A stretch of 64,000 bases of DNA from Planctomonas deserti. Lineage in GTDB: Bacteria; Actinomycetota; Actinomycetes; Actinomycetales; Microbacteriaceae. Location: assembly GCF_003067705.1 (NCBI RefSeq), contig NZ_QANL01000001.1, positions 496,001 to 560,000 on the forward strand. The letters are read 5' to 3'. Below are positions 26,253 to 34,365 of the stretch, piece after piece. Each line of letters opens with the position of its first letter. The stretch's first letter is position 1. Under the pieces are notes generated by a model that worked only from the letters and a program-made list of their open reading frames with translations, was not told the origin of the DNA and did not search any database. A program made the position numbers and the translations under genes.

Positions 26253-27301
26253 CCCCGGGAAGCGTTCTACGACGGCTCGGCTCGATCCGACGCGGCAAGG
26301 CCGCGCTCGCGGGCCGGCTGCGCGAGGAGGCGCCCCTGCTCCAGGGCGGGCGCTGGGTCGTCGAGTCGGCCGGCCACGCGCACCGCGCGGGCGACGCGGC
26401 GTTTCCCGCGATGCACGCACCGCGACCCCGCTCCTCGTCGGCGCGCGCCCTGAGCATCCTCACCCGGCTCATGCCTCCGGCGCTCCCGATCCTGCGAGCC
26501 GGCGCCGGTGCCGGTCGCACCGGCTCCGCCACCACGGTCGTCCAGACCAAGGCCGGCGGGCTCATCCTGTTCGACGCCGGTCGCGGGGTCGTCGTGCACC
26601 GGAGGCGGGCGAACCTCCCCGTGGGCTACGAGACGCACCGCGAGCTGCTGCAGCGCCATTTCCCCGGACCCGGCTGGAGCCTCGACCGGGACCGTCGTAC
26701 CCTCACCGAGGACCTGGCGCCCGGGTCGGTGCTCCGCGAGCAGTCGCCCGCCGTGCGGCTCGCCGTCGCGCGCGACATGCTCACCGCGAGCGCCGGCGCC
26801 GTCGCGGCGACCCGACGCGGCACGGCCGCCGACCAGGTCGAGGCGGCGGTGCGCGCCGTGCTGGCCGACCCGTCGGTGCCGACCGAGCTCGCGGCGCGCG
26901 TCCGCACCGCCGCGGAGGAGCTCGGCGCAGCGGCCCGGTCCTGGCCGCTCGCGCTCTCCCACGGCGACCTCACCGGCTTGAACGTTATGGTGACGCCAAC
27001 CGGGGAGTGGACGGTCATCGACTTCGAGGACTGCGCCGAGCTCCCCTACTTCTTCGATGCCTGCTCCCTCCTGATCCGCGACGAGCACCTGCTCGACGCG
27101 GCCCGGGAAGGCGGCTTCGACACCCAGCTCGCGACGCTGCACGCGGCCGCGGGAGTACGCCCCACCGAGAGCAGCCTGGAGCCCCAACTCCTGGCAACAG
27201 CCCTGATCGCCGCCACCCGACATGCGGCGCATCACGGAGGCACGCTGGCTTTCACCCTAGGAAGACTGTGGCCCCACAGAGAAATGGCGACAACCTCATG
27301 A
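26249..27301 (+). CDS. APH-fold phosphotransferase in the polysaccharide operon
   Basis: 350 aa. The C-terminal half has the aminoglycoside-kinase-like catalytic loop LSHGDLTGLNVMV (HGDxxxxN) and the metal strand VIDFEDC, with FDACSLLIRDEHLLDAAR after it. The N-terminal part is divergent. Family members phosphorylate small molecules or sugars. In this setting a sugar, lipid or choline-type substrate for the glycan is plausible, and antibiotic resistance is less so. It overlaps wzx and the GT4 gene by four bases on each side, so it is made in step with them. An unrelated kinase role cannot be excluded. Confidence 0.82.
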   Translation: MTPGSVLRRLGSIRRGKAALAGRLREEAPLLQGGRWVVESAGHAHRAGDAAFPAMHAPRPRSSSARALSILTRLMPPALPILRAGAGAGRTGSATTVVQTKAGGLILFDAGRGVVVHRRRANLPVGYETHRELLQRHFPGPGWSLDRDRRTLTEDLAPGSVLREQSPAVRLAVARDMLTASAGAVAATRRGTAADQVEAAVRAVLADPSVPTELAARVRTAAEELGAAARSWPLALSHGDLTGLNVMVTPTGEWTVIDFEDCAELPYFFDACSLLIRDEHLLDAAREGGFDTQLATLHAAAGVRPTESSLEPQLLATALIAATRHAAHHGGTLAFTLGRLWPHREMATTS

Positions 27302-28521
27302 AGAACAATCGATCGCCCGAACGATCGACCGAAGACACCACCCGCACGGTCCTCGTCGCTCACCCCAGCGCCGACCTGTACGGCTCGGACCGCGTGATGC
27401 TCGAGAGCGTCGTCGGTTTCGTCGAGGCGGGGGCGCGCGTCGTCGTCACCCTGCCCGGCCCGGGGCCCCTGGTGCCCGAGATCCTGGCCCGCGGGGCCTC
27501 CGTCCAGTACTCCCCGACCCCCGTGCTGCGGAAGAGCCTGCTCTCCCCGGCCGCCTTCCTCGGGCTGATGGTGCAGGCCGCGCGCGACCTCGTGACGAGC
27601 CTCCGCTTCCTCCGCGAGGTGAACCCGGACGTCGTGTACGTGAGCACCGTGACGATCCCGCTGTGGATCCTCGCGGCCCGCCTCGGCCGGAAGCGCTCGC
27701 TCTGCCACGTGCACGAGGCGGAGGGCTCCGCCCCGGCGTCCGTGCGCTGGCTGCTCGCGCTCCCGCTGCTCTTCGCGGACTCGATCGTGACCAACAGCGA
27801 GTACAGCAAGGGCGTGCTCACGTCGTCCATCCCGCACCTCGCGTCGCGCACGACCACCATCTACAACGGCGTCCCCGGCCCCGCGGCGGCCACCATGGCG
27901 CGCCGCAGCGTCAACGACCGGCTGCGCGTCGTGTACGTCGGCCGCCTCTCTCCGCGCAAGGGCGTCGACCTCCTGCTCGCCGCTGTGCGCACGCTCAAGG
28001 AGCGCGGCGTCCCCGTGCACCTCTCCCTCGTCGGCGCGGTCTTCCCGGGCTACGAGTGGTACGAGACGCAGCTCCACGACACCATCGCCGAGGGCGGCCT
28101 GCAGGACGACGTCTCGTTCACCGGGTTCGTGCCCTCCGTGTGGGACGCCCTGCGCGACGCCGACGTCGCGGTGGTGCCCTCGCGCCTCGACGAGCCCTTC
28201 GGGAACGCCGCGGTCGAGGCCGTCCTCGCCGCGCGGCCCGTCATCGTCAGCAATACGTCCGGCCTTCGCGAGGCGGCCGCGGGGTACGCCTCGGCGACCT
28301 TCGTACCCGCCGGAGACGCGGAGTCCATCGCGGACGCCCTGCAGTCCGTGCGCGAGAACTGGGACTCGGAGCGCGTCGCCGCGCTCCTCGACAGCGGGAT
28401 CGCCCTCGAGCGGCACAGCCTGCAGAAGTACCGGCACGCGGTCGCGTCCGCTGTCCTCGCACTGAAAGGCGTCACTGTACCCCCCGGAACGGGGCCGGTG
28501 GCTTTTCAGACCGCGAAGTAA
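27298..28521 (+). CDS. Family 4 glycosyltransferase
   Basis: 407 aa, GT-B fold. The N-terminal domain begins VLVAHPSADLYGSDRVMLE. The C-terminal domain has VVYVGRLSPRKGVDLLL and the donor-binding EPFGNAAVEAVLAARPVIVSN (EX7E). It likely adds a sugar to the growing lipid-linked unit on the cytoplasmic face. ATGA overlap with the kinase gene. Its last codons contain the CCCCC-GRAA-GGGG box placed ahead of the chain-length gene. Confidence 0.94.
   Translation: MKNNRSPERSTEDTTRTVLVAHPSADLYGSDRVMLESVVGFVEAGARVVVTLPGPGPLVPEILARGASVQYSPTPVLRKSLLSPAAFLGLMVQAARDLVTSLRFLREVNPDVVYVSTVTIPLWILAARLGRKRSLCHVHEAEGSAPASVRWLLALPLLFADSIVTNSEYSKGVLTSSIPHLASRTTTIYNGVPGPAAATMARRSVNDRLRVVYVGRLSPRKGVDLLLAAVRTLKERGVPVHLSLVGAVFPGYEWYETQLHDTIAEGGLQDDVSFTGFVPSVWDALRDADVAVVPSRLDEPFGNAAVEAVLAARPVIVSNTSGLREAAAGYASATFVPAGDAESIADALQSVRENWDSERVAALLDSGIALERHSLQKYRHAVASAVLALKGVTVPPGTGPVAFQTAK
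28478..28494 (+). promoter_or_regulatory. CCCCC-GRAA-GGGG box, site E
   Basis: TACCCCCCGGAACGGGG lies within the last codons of the GT4 gene, about 80 bases before the chain-length gene start. It suggests a second promoter inside the operon for wzz-wzy-GT. Confidence 0.42.
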
Positions 28522-28574
28522 GGTTGTTGAGGCCGCCGCAGATCCATGCGGCCCGCCGGTGAAGGGATTTCTCG

Positions 28575-29231
28575 TTGAAGCTGAATGACTATGTGGCCGT
28601 TGTCCTGAGGCGGTGGGTCGCGGTCCTGATGCTCGCGGTCCTCGGTGGACTCGCCGGCTGGGGAATCGCGCAGCTGATCCCCTCGACCTACCGCGCGACG
28701 AGCGGCATCTACATCATGCTGACGGGTGTCGAGAACGCGAGCGAGCTCGCTCAGGGCTCGACGTTCACCCGCAACCTGATGCCGACGTACACGGAGCTCG
28801 CGCGGACGCCCGAGGTGCTGAACCCGGTCATCCGCGACCTCGGCCTCGAGGTGACGCCGAACCAGCTCGCCGAGCGGGTGACGGCGGAGAACCCGCTCAA
28901 CACGATGGTGATCAACGTGTCGGTGACCGACCGCTCGTCGAGCCGCTCCGCGACCATCGCGGACGCGCTCACCGCGTCCCTCGCCACGGCGATCGAGCGC
29001 TTCTCGCCCGCGGACTCGGAGTCGAACGCCGCCCTCGTGCGCGTGCGCCTGCTGGCCGCCGGCCCGGACCCGCAGTTCCCCGTCGCCCCCAACACCCGCA
29101 ACTACATCGCGGTCGGCGCCCTCGGCGGGCTCGTCGCCGGTGTGCTGTACGCGCTGGGCCGGAGCGCGGCCGGCCGCGACCGTGAGACCGTGCGGAGCAG
29201 CAGACGCGCGGCGGCCGTCCCCGCGTCGTGA
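28575..29231 (+). CDS. Wzz/YveK-like chain length determinant protein
   Basis: 218 aa from a TTG with GAAGGGA seven bases upstream. Two TM segments (about 16-36 and 174-194) bracket an extracytoplasmic domain of about 135 residues, the Wzz/CapA layout. The first TM is followed by IAQLIPSTYRATSGIYI. No attached tyrosine kinase domain is present and no separate BY-kinase gene is seen nearby. It would set polymer length together with the Wzy-like protein, whose gene overlaps its stop (GTGA). Confidence 0.88.
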   Translation: MKLNDYVAVVLRRWVAVLMLAVLGGLAGWGIAQLIPSTYRATSGIYIMLTGVENASELAQGSTFTRNLMPTYTELARTPEVLNPVIRDLGLEVTPNQLAERVTAENPLNTMVINVSVTDRSSSRSATIADALTASLATAIERFSPADSESNAALVRVRLLAAGPDPQFPVAPNTRNYIAVGALGGLVAGVLYALGRSAAGRDRETVRSSRRAAAVPAS

Positions 29232-30586
29232 CCGACAGCACCGGCGTCGGCTCGGCCTCGCGGACCGACGTACTCGACCAGCCGGCGCCGCTTCCGGCCG
29301 CGCCCGCCACTTCGCGCACGGCCGGGCGGCTGGACGGGGTCCGGCGGGCCGAATGGCTCTCGCCGCTCGTCGCGGTGGTCGTGCTGTTCCTCCTCGGCTC
29401 CCGCCAGATGGTCGTCGAGGGCCTGACCTTCGGCTACGTCCTGGCCTTCGGCCTCGCTCCCGTGTGGCTGCCCGTACTCAAGCGGTACGGCGGCGCGCGC
29501 GGGTTCATCCTGCTCGGCGTCGCCGCGTCGGTGGCCGCGCTCGTGCTGACGGACCTGTCGGCGTCCGACCACGAGATCTCCTCGACCAACACGTTCGTCA
29601 ACACCCTGCTCGTCCTCGGCACGGTCTGCGGCGTCGGCGTCGTGCTCTGGGCCCGCGACTTCCTGACGGTGCGGGCGATCGGCCTCTCCTTCGGCCTCGG
29701 CATGCTGTGGGGCGCCATCAACTCGTCCGCGTTCGCGTCGGAGAACCCCTGGAAGTTCTTCGTCGGGGTGCCCATCGCCATCATCGCGCTCTCCCTTGTC
29801 GCCGTGGCGCATCGCCGGGTGATCCAGGTGCTCGTGCTCCTCGTGCTCGCAACGGCGTCGGCGCTGCAGGACTCGCGCGCCTTCTTCGCCGACCTCCTGC
29901 TCGCGGCGACCATGATCGGCGGCGCCATCGTCGCGGCCGCCCACAACCGGCGGTTCTCGAGCAGGGCGACCTTCCTGCTCTTCGTCGTGCTCGCGATCAT
30001 CGTGTACAACGTCGGATCCGCGATGCTCGTCGCCGGCGTGCTCGGACCCGAGTCCCAGGCGCGGTCGATCGAGCAGCTCGAGCGGGCCGGCTCCGTGCTC
30101 CTCGGCGGGCGGCCCGAGTTCGCTGCCTCGGTCGCCCTCATCACCACGAAGGTCTGGGGCTTCGGCGCGGGAACGCTCGCGAACGCGAACGACATCCTCA
30201 TCGCCAAGATCGGCATGCACCAGATCGACTACAACCCGGACAACGGCTACGTCGAGCAGTTCATGTTCGGCGACAAGATCGAGCTGCACTCGGTGACCGG
30301 CGACCTGTGGGCGATCACCGGCGTGCTCGGCCTGGTGCTCGCGGCGTACATCGCCGTCGTCCTCATCCGCTACCTCTCGGTCTCCATCGCCGAGGCGCAC
30401 GCGACCGGTCTCGTGCTCTTCCTCGCCGTCATCACGCTGTGGAACCTGGGCTTCAACACGATCTACACGTCGTCGCTGCCGCTCATCCTGGGTCTCGGCC
30501 TCGCCTTCCTGCCGAAGAACCGGAGCGGCGAGTGGGGCGACTTCACCTCGACCTACCCCACCCCCGTGGTGCGGGCCGACGCGTGA
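29228..30586 (+). CDS. Wzy-like polysaccharide polymerase / O-antigen ligase family
   Basis: 452 aa, GTG start overlapping the previous stop. About 11-12 TM segments and a large loop around residues 285-360 (GGRPEFAASVALITTKVWGFGAGT, DYNPDNGYVEQFMFGD) typical of the Wzy/WaaL superfamily. It is expected to join repeat units on the outer face of the membrane. Sequence conservation in this family is low, so polymerase rather than ligase is inferred from the neighbouring wzx and wzz. Confidence 0.85.
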   Translation: MTDSTGVGSASRTDVLDQPAPLPAAPATSRTAGRLDGVRRAEWLSPLVAVVVLFLLGSRQMVVEGLTFGYVLAFGLAPVWLPVLKRYGGARGFILLGVAASVAALVLTDLSASDHEISSTNTFVNTLLVLGTVCGVGVVLWARDFLTVRAIGLSFGLGMLWGAINSSAFASENPWKFFVGVPIAIIALSLVAVAHRRVIQVLVLLVLATASALQDSRAFFADLLLAATMIGGAIVAAAHNRRFSSRATFLLFVVLAIIVYNVGSAMLVAGVLGPESQARSIEQLERAGSVLLGGRPEFAASVALITTKVWGFGAGTLANANDILIAKIGMHQIDYNPDNGYVEQFMFGDKIELHSVTGDLWAITGVLGLVLAAYIAVVLIRYLSVSIAEAHATGLVLFLAVITLWNLGFNTIYTSSLPLILGLGLAFLPKNRSGEWGDFTSTYPTPVVRADA

Positions 30587-31584
30587 GGGCGCCGCAGCGC
30601 GAGATCCGCGTGCTCGTGCCGTTCCGCCTCGGCCGCTCCACCACCAATCCGTACTTGACGCAGCTCTACGCGTCGCTGCCCGACGGGACGAGCGTGCTCT
30701 CGTTCTCCTGGCGCACGGCGCTGCTCGGCCGCTACGAGGTGTTCCACACGCACTGGCCGGAAATCCTGCTGCGCGGGACGAGCCCGGTGAAGACCGGGCT
30801 GCGCCGAGCACTCGCCCTGGCCCTCCTGCTGCGCATGCGGCTCACCCGGGTGGCCATCGTGCGGACGCTGCACAACACCGGCGCCCACGAGTCGGGCAGC
30901 CGCATCGAGGACGTGATCCTCGATCTGTTCTGGCGCAGCACCGCGGCGTTCGTGCGCCTCAACCCGCGCACCCCGGCCCCCGCGGACCGTCCGGTCGAGA
31001 CGATCACCCACGGCCACTACCGCGACTGGTTCGCCGATCAGCCCCGGCGGTCTCCCCGGCCGGGCCGGCTCGCCTACTTCGGCCTCATCCGCCCCTACAA
31101 GAACGTCCCCGAGCTGGTCGCGGCGTTCCGCGGCGCGGCGGCGGACGGACGCACGCTCCTCGTCATGGGGAAGCCGAGCGACCCCGCCACGGAGAAGGCC
31201 GTCACGGACGCGGTGGCGGGCGACGACCGGGTGACCCTGCTGCTCAGCTACGTCGACGACGCGACGCTGACGAGCGAGCTCACGGGCGCCGAGCTCGTGG
31301 TGCTGCCGTACGCCGACATGCACAACTCCGGTGCGGCCCTGCTCGCGCTGTCCCTGGGCCGGGCGGTCCTCGTGCCCGACAACGACGTGACGCGCGACCT
31401 CGCCGCCGAGGTGGGCGACACCTGGGTGCGCCGCTTCGCCTCTCCCCTCACGCCCGAGGTGCTCGCCGACGCCCTGCGCGACCTGCCGTCGGACGATGCC
31501 AGGCCGGACCTGTCGGCGCGGGAGTGGGAGCCGATCGGCCGCGCACACCGCGAGCTCTACGAGCGGGCCCTGAGCCGCCGCTGA
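30583..31584 (+). CDS. GT-B glycosyltransferase
   Basis: 333 aa from the GTG at 30583 (GTGA overlap with the polymerase gene). It starts REIRVLVPFRLGRSTTNPYLTQLYASLP and has TLHNTGAHE, YFGLIRPYKNVPELVAAF and VVLPYADMHNSGAALLALSLGRAVLVPDN, resembling GumI/mannosyltransferase-like GT-B enzymes. Last plus-strand gene of the island, converging on the acyltransferase gene. Donor and acceptor unknown. Confidence 0.88.
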   Translation: MRAPQREIRVLVPFRLGRSTTNPYLTQLYASLPDGTSVLSFSWRTALLGRYEVFHTHWPEILLRGTSPVKTGLRRALALALLLRMRLTRVAIVRTLHNTGAHESGSRIEDVILDLFWRSTAAFVRLNPRTPAPADRPVETITHGHYRDWFADQPRRSPRPGRLAYFGLIRPYKNVPELVAAFRGAAADGRTLLVMGKPSDPATEKAVTDAVAGDDRVTLLLSYVDDATLTSELTGAELVVLPYADMHNSGAALLALSLGRAVLVPDNDVTRDLAAEVGDTWVRRFASPLTPEVLADALRDLPSDDARPDLSAREWEPIGRAHRELYERALSRR

Positions 31585-31681
31585 CGGCCGTGCAGGCACC
31601 ACGGACGGCACCGCACCGCACCGCATCAGCACGCAGCGCACCGCACCGGCACAGCTCCGCCGCGACGCGGGACCCCGCGAA

Positions 31682-31750
31682 GGGTCAGCCGCGGGGGGTC
31701 GGCGGCGGAGGGTCAGCGCTGGAGGGTGAGCTTCGGGGTCAGTGCTGGGA
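31682..31750. repeat. 14-base tandem repeat across the acyltransferase 3' end
   Basis: About five degenerate units of GGGTCAGCGCTGGA type starting at 31682, 31696, 31710, 31724 and 31736. The last one contains the acyltransferase stop codon. Several units carry TCA in the same place. Confidence 0.6.
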
Positions 31751-32452
31751 CGCGGCCCGGCTCGCGGCGTCGGACGCGCGCTCGGTCGCGCCGCGGTAGC
31801 GCAGCACCCGGGCCGGCACGCCGGCGACGACGGCGTTGTCGGGCACGTCGGACGTGACGATGCTGCCCGCCGCGACCACGACGCCTGAGCCGATCCGGAC
31901 GTTCGCCGTGATCGTCGCGCCGCTGGCGATCCAGCAGTCGTCGCCGATGTGGACGGTGCCGCGCTCGACGCCCTGCGCCTTGATGGTCCTCGAGGTGTCG
32001 TCGAACACGTGGTTCTCCGAGAAGATGCGCACGCCCGGGCCCAGCATGACGTCGTCGCCGATCTCGATGTATCCGGAGCAGCCGATGAAGCAGCCCGCGC
32101 CCATGCTCGAGCGGTCGCCCATCACGAGCCCCTCGCCGACCTCGCCGCCGTAGTAGCTCGAGGGCCGGATCATGGAGCCGGGACCGATGGACACGTCCGC
32201 GCCGAACGACAGGCCGCGCTTGGCCAGGCCCTGCACCTCCGCGCCGTCCTCGATGACGAGGCGGCCGGTGTGCCGCACCCGGCCGAGGCCGGAGAGCCGC
32301 ACGTTTCTGCCGACGAAGAGCGGGCCGCGCCCGCTGCCGACGAACGGCTTGCGCAGCAGCCCGCGGAGGGCCATGGGCAGCACGCGCCGGGCGAAGCCGA
32401 GGTCGGCGAGGCGCAGCGCGCGGGTCGAGTCGAGCCCGGAGAAGCGGCTCAT
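31739..32452 (-). CDS. Left-handed beta-helix (hexapeptide) acyltransferase
   Basis: 237 aa from the ATG at 32452 (ATGA overlap with the upstream gene). Many hexapeptide turns are visible (GRLVIEDGAEVQG, IGPGSMIRPSS, MGDRSSMGAGCFIG, IEIGDDVMLGPGVRIFSENHVF, GTVHIGDDCWIASGATI, VPDNAVVAGVPARVLR). This is the LbH-MAT-like plan; the His in SENHVF is the usual catalytic residue. It probably adds an acetyl or similar group to a sugar of the polysaccharide. Confidence 0.93.
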   Translation of the reverse strand: MSRFSGLDSTRALRLADLGFARRVLPMALRGLLRKPFVGSGRGPLFVGRNVRLSGLGRVRHTGRLVIEDGAEVQGLAKRGLSFGADVSIGPGSMIRPSSYYGGEVGEGLVMGDRSSMGAGCFIGCSGYIEIGDDVMLGPGVRIFSENHVFDDTSRTIKAQGVERGTVHIGDDCWIASGATITANVRIGSGVVVAAGSIVTSDVPDNAVVAGVPARVLRYRGATERASDAASRAASQH

Positions 32453-33243
32453 GCCGGGTTCCGCTGGAGGCCGGCGACGGCGCGGTACCAGCGCACGAGC
32501 GAGGCCGCGAGGATCAGCAGGTTGGCGAGGAACAGGAGCGAGTAGATGCCCACGAACACGGGCGACCACCACGCCAGGAGGAACACGAGGCAGAGGAGGC
32601 CGTAGTCGGCCGGGATGACGGCGAGCGAGTACGCCAGCGACGTGCGTCCCTCGTGGCGCAGGATCATCTCGGTGCTGCCGCGGTTGAGCCGCCGCAGCTG
32701 GTCGGTGAGGATCATGCCGAAGAAGAACACCGCGGAGACCACGGTGTAGCCGAGCGGCACGAGGAGCCAGACCGGGTCGAGGTCGAGGAACCGGAACCAG
32801 GCGATCGCGACGGCGGCGTGCAGGGCGCTCGACTTGATGGAGTCGACGATGTGGTCGAGCCACTCGCCCACGAGGCTGCCGCCGCCGCGGAGCCGGGCGA
32901 GCTGCCCGTCCGCGGAGTCCAGCGCGTAGCCGAGCACGAGCAGGACGGACGTGAGGACGGCGAAGCCCGGCGTCGGCGGCAGGGTCGCGATCACGGCGAT
33001 CCCCGCGAAGGTCGTGACCGCGCTGATCGCCGTCACGCCGTTGGGCGTCAGCCCCGCCCCGTAGGCCAGGGCGGCGAAGACACGGCCGAGGGGGCGGTTC
33101 ACGTAGCGGGAGTACGCGGGAGCGCCCTTCGAGGACTTCTGGGACGCGGCGAGGGCGCGCACCGAGGCGCCGAAGGACCGGTCCTGGCGGGGGGTGGCGC
33201 CGCTCGGGCGGGCGGAGGTCGTTTCGTTGCTCGGCCGAGTCAT
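32449..33243 (-). CDS. CDP-alcohol phosphatidyltransferase family protein
   Basis: 264 aa from the ATG at 33243. The complete family signature is present: DSADGQLARLRGGG, then GEWLDHIVD, i.e. D-x2-DG-x2-AR-x8-G-x3-D-x3-D, with about six TM helices. Such enzymes move a phospho-alcohol between CDP and an acceptor in the membrane. Within this island it may use a CDP-linked alcohol to decorate a lipid or glycan; the TagD-like gene 17 kb away makes CDP-glycerol a candidate. It lies between acyltransferase and GT2 genes, each with a four-base overlap. A phospholipid role is the alternative. Confidence 0.9.
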   Translation of the reverse strand: MTRPSNETTSARPSGATPRQDRSFGASVRALAASQKSSKGAPAYSRYVNRPLGRVFAALAYGAGLTPNGVTAISAVTTFAGIAVIATLPPTPGFAVLTSVLLVLGYALDSADGQLARLRGGGSLVGEWLDHIVDSIKSSALHAAVAIAWFRFLDLDPVWLLVPLGYTVVSAVFFFGMILTDQLRRLNRGSTEMILRHEGRTSLAYSLAVIPADYGLLCLVFLLAWWSPVFVGIYSLLFLANLLILAASLVRWYRAVAGLQRNPA

Positions 33244-34187
33244 GACGACCCTTCCTTCCTCTTGTATTCGGAGAAGACCACCCCGACGGACCCGGCGAGG
33301 AGACCCCAGCCGCGCGCGCAGGTGCGGATGCCGCGGGCCCGCGCGGACATGTCGCGGGTGACGACGCCGGACACGTAGCGCGCGCCGCCGCCGCCCAGCC
33401 GCAGCACGCCGCGGGCGCCGTGGCTGACGCGCACCCGCGCGCGTGCGGCGGGGGACGGTGCCGCGGCGAGCGACGTGGTGACCCAGGAGTTGCCGAGGCG
33501 GCGGGCGCGCTGCAGGACCCACGCCCGGGTGAGGCGCTGCGGTGGCACGACGTCGTGCACCACCGCCTCGTCGCACCACACGAGGGTCCCGCCGCGCTGG
33601 CTCACCTGCCGGCTGAACAGGGTGTCGGATCCGCCGCTCAGGCCGAAGCGCTCGTCGAAGGTCACGCCCATGGCCTCGAGCTGCCGCCGGTCGATGATGA
33701 GGTTGTTCGTGGCGACGAGGGACACGACCGTGCCCGTGGGCAGCCTGCGTCTGTCGAAGAACCGTCCGGCCCGCACCCACTCGTCCGGCTCAATGGAGAA
33801 GGTCGAGATCACGGGTCCGGCCACCGCTGCGGCGCCGGTGTCCCGGGCGCAGGCGAGCAGCGTGCGCAGCCAGCCGTCCGTCGGCCGCTCGTCGTCGTCG
33901 ATGAACACGAGGAAGTCGGCGCCCGCGCTCTCGCGGATGGCGCGGTTACGGGCCGCGGCTATACCAGGCGTCGGCTCGTGGACGTATCGAAGGGCGTCGG
34001 ACGCCATGGCCGCGACCTGATCCGCCGCTCCGCCGGCGGGATCGTTGTCGACCACGAGCACCTCGGCCCGCACGTCGATGGTCGCCGCCTCCGCCACGAG
34101 CATCGGAACGACCTCGGCCAGGTCCCCCGGACGCCGGTAGGTGAGTACGGCGACGACGACCTTCGGACTGGAGTCGTCATTCCGCAT
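33240..34187 (-). CDS. Family 2 glycosyltransferase
   Basis: 315 aa from the ATG at 34187 (AAAGG seven bases upstream); a GTG at 34220 is less likely. GT-A motifs: VVAVLTYRRPGDLAEVV, VVDNDPAGGA, FLVFIDDDERPTDGWL with the DDD metal site, and GLSGGSDTLFSRQVSQRGG for acceptor binding. A C-terminal hydrophobic stretch may anchor it. First gene of a three-gene minus operon with the CDP-alcohol transferase and acyltransferase, and preceded by a CCCCC-GRAA-GGGG box at 83 bases. Confidence 0.92.
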   Translation of the reverse strand: MRNDDSSPKVVVAVLTYRRPGDLAEVVPMLVAEAATIDVRAEVLVVDNDPAGGAADQVAAMASDALRYVHEPTPGIAAARNRAIRESAGADFLVFIDDDERPTDGWLRTLLACARDTGAAAVAGPVISTFSIEPDEWVRAGRFFDRRRLPTGTVVSLVATNNLIIDRRQLEAMGVTFDERFGLSGGSDTLFSRQVSQRGGTLVWCDEAVVHDVVPPQRLTRAWVLQRARRLGNSWVTTSLAAAPSPAARARVRVSHGARGVLRLGGGGARYVSGVVTRDMSARARGIRTCARGWGLLAGSVGVVFSEYKRKEGSS

Positions 34188-34269
34188 GCACAAGCCTTTC
34201 CCCCGGAAATACCGCTTCACGAACCCTAACCCGCCGAAGGAGGGGTTCGGCCCGTCCGACCCCGCTATG

Positions 34270-34288
34270 CCCCCGGAATGGGGGCTAC
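34270..34288. promoter_or_regulatory. CCCCC-GRAA-GGGG box, site D
   Basis: CCCCCGGAATGGGGGCTAC, 83 bases before the GT2 start. A half-site CCCCCGGAAAT lies nearer the gene (about 34200-34210). Confidence 0.45.
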
Positions 34289-34297
34289 GGCGCGCGA

Positions 34298-34341
34298 CGA
34301 TCGGGCCGCGGGGAGGTCCACCCTCCCCGCGGCCCGGATCG
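34298..34341. terminator. Long hairpin after the largest surface protein gene
   Basis: About 19 paired bases with one bulge (CGATCGGGCCGCGGGGAGG against its complement) and a short loop. It sits 25 bases past the stop of the giant gene and upstream of the GT2 operon. Confidence 0.8.
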
Positions 34342-34365
34342 TCGAACGCCGGAGCCTTCCCGCTA

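Noticed and set aside
26249-27301. Aminoglycoside resistance gene
   Set aside because: Only the general APH kinase motifs match. Tight coupling with flippase and glycosyltransferase genes points to a glycan-related substrate.
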